Of a stretch of DNA of 5,935 nucleotides, positions 5,572-5,935 are shown in pieces. The stretch spans positions 1 to 5,935 of the forward strand of contig DOUW01000186.1 of assembly GCA_003520365.1 (NCBI GenBank), read 5' to 3'. The stretch is from Massilia sp. (GTDB lineage: Bacteria > Pseudomonadota > Gammaproteobacteria > Burkholderiales > Burkholderiaceae_D). The notes under the pieces are model-generated. The model made no database searches. It was not told where the DNA came from and worked only from the letters and a program-made list of their open reading frames with translations. Position numbers and translations under genes: made by a program. The stretch's first letter is position 1. Each line of letters opens with the position of its first letter.

Positions 5572-5935
5572 TTACTTATTCGTCCTGAACAGGAAGTCTT
5601 CGTCGGAGCCGGGCATGATTTCGCCGCTGTCGGCGCCCTCGTGCAGCGGCAGGGTGGTGTGCTTCGGCGACGGCAGCGGGAAGGTCGCCGCGCCCTCTTC
5701 CGCCGCGCTGCTGCCGTTGCGGAACATCGCGAACAGCTCGCGGCCCATGCCGATGTGGCTGGACGAGATGTCGGCGCTGGCCTGCTTGCGCTGGGCCCAG
5801 ACCTCTTCCGGCACCAGGGCCTGCAGGGTGCCGTTGGTGGCGTCGACGCGCAGGATGTCGCCGTCGCGCACCAGGCCGAGCGGACCGCCGGCCAGGATCT
5901 CGGGCGAGACGTGGATCGCCGCCGGCACCTTGCCC
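5572..5935 (-). CDS. edd: Phosphogluconate dehydratase, C-terminal part (5' end outside window)
   Basis: The frame is open to the right edge, so only the last ~120 residues are seen. GKVPAAIHVSPEILAGGPLGLVRDGD-type sequence and RVDATNGTLQALV, then SSSHIGMGRELFAMFR and EEGAATF, closely match the C-terminal domain of Edd, a member of the IlvD/Edd iron-sulfur dehydratase family. The enzyme converts 6-phosphogluconate to KDPG in the cytoplasm, and its product is the substrate of the next gene, eda. The adjacent eda and the SSSHIGMGRELF segment favour Edd over dihydroxyacid dehydratase (IlvD). The cluster-binding cysteines lie outside the window. About 33 residues follow the point where the E. coli protein ends, forming a tail rich in Pro, Asp and Glu and closing with DEDFLFRTNK. 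The GTG codon at 5926-5928 is an internal valine, not a start. Gene identity is very likely. Confidence 0.93.
   Translation of the reverse strand, partial: GKVPAAIHVSPEILAGGPLGLVRDGDILRVDATNGTLQALVPEEVWAQRKQASADISSSHIGMGRELFAMFRNGSSAAEEGAATFPLPSPKHTTLPLHEGADSGEIMPGSDEDFLFRTNK

Noticed and set aside
5157..5588. + strand frame opposite eda
   Set aside because: The opposite strand encodes a complete KDPG aldolase with all catalytic residues; this frame is a shadow.

Overview
The window is GC-rich throughout its genes. Its gene content (edd-eda Entner-Doudoroff pair, an acyltransferase-3 protein, a Vgr-related zinc-protease-like protein, a large beta-rich lipoprotein) suggests a proteobacterium. 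My best guess is a betaproteobacterium near Massilia/Oxalobacteraceae; this is inference from style and protein resemblance, since there is no rRNA or other marker here. I see no tRNA, rRNA, CRISPR array, insertion sequence, integrase or phage gene.

Left part (1-1409, + strand): the 3' end of a membrane acyltransferase-3 gene enters from outside the window. It is followed after about 100 bp by a complete gene for an exported two-lobed aspartic-protease-like protein. Middle (1422-2659, - strand): a small exported four-cysteine protein of unknown function, and upstream of it a protein with an HExxH zinc-protease motif of the type seen in 'Vgr-related' proteins. The start of that protein is uncertain. 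The aspartic-protease gene and the small exported gene converge with 12 bp between their stop codons.

Right part: a divergent intergenic stretch of about 200-300 bp carries the promoter region of a long (666 aa) outer-membrane-type lipoprotein gene on the + strand (2866-4866). It meets the edd-eda operon (- strand, 4908 to the right edge) tail to tail. Edd (C-terminal part only) and Eda form the Entner-Doudoroff pathway: Edd dehydrates 6-phosphogluconate to KDPG, and Eda splits KDPG into pyruvate and glyceraldehyde 3-phosphate. This is the only functional pair in the window. The other genes are cell-envelope or exported proteins without an evident shared pathway.

I found no convincing new multi-gene system. 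The points most worth a second look are a short 13-bp tandem repeat that fills the edd-eda gap and seems to have supplied the eda start codon, the unassigned lipoprotein with a calcium-loop-like motif, the two-lobed periplasmic aspartic-protease-like protein with an altered first active-site motif, and the C-terminal tail on Edd.
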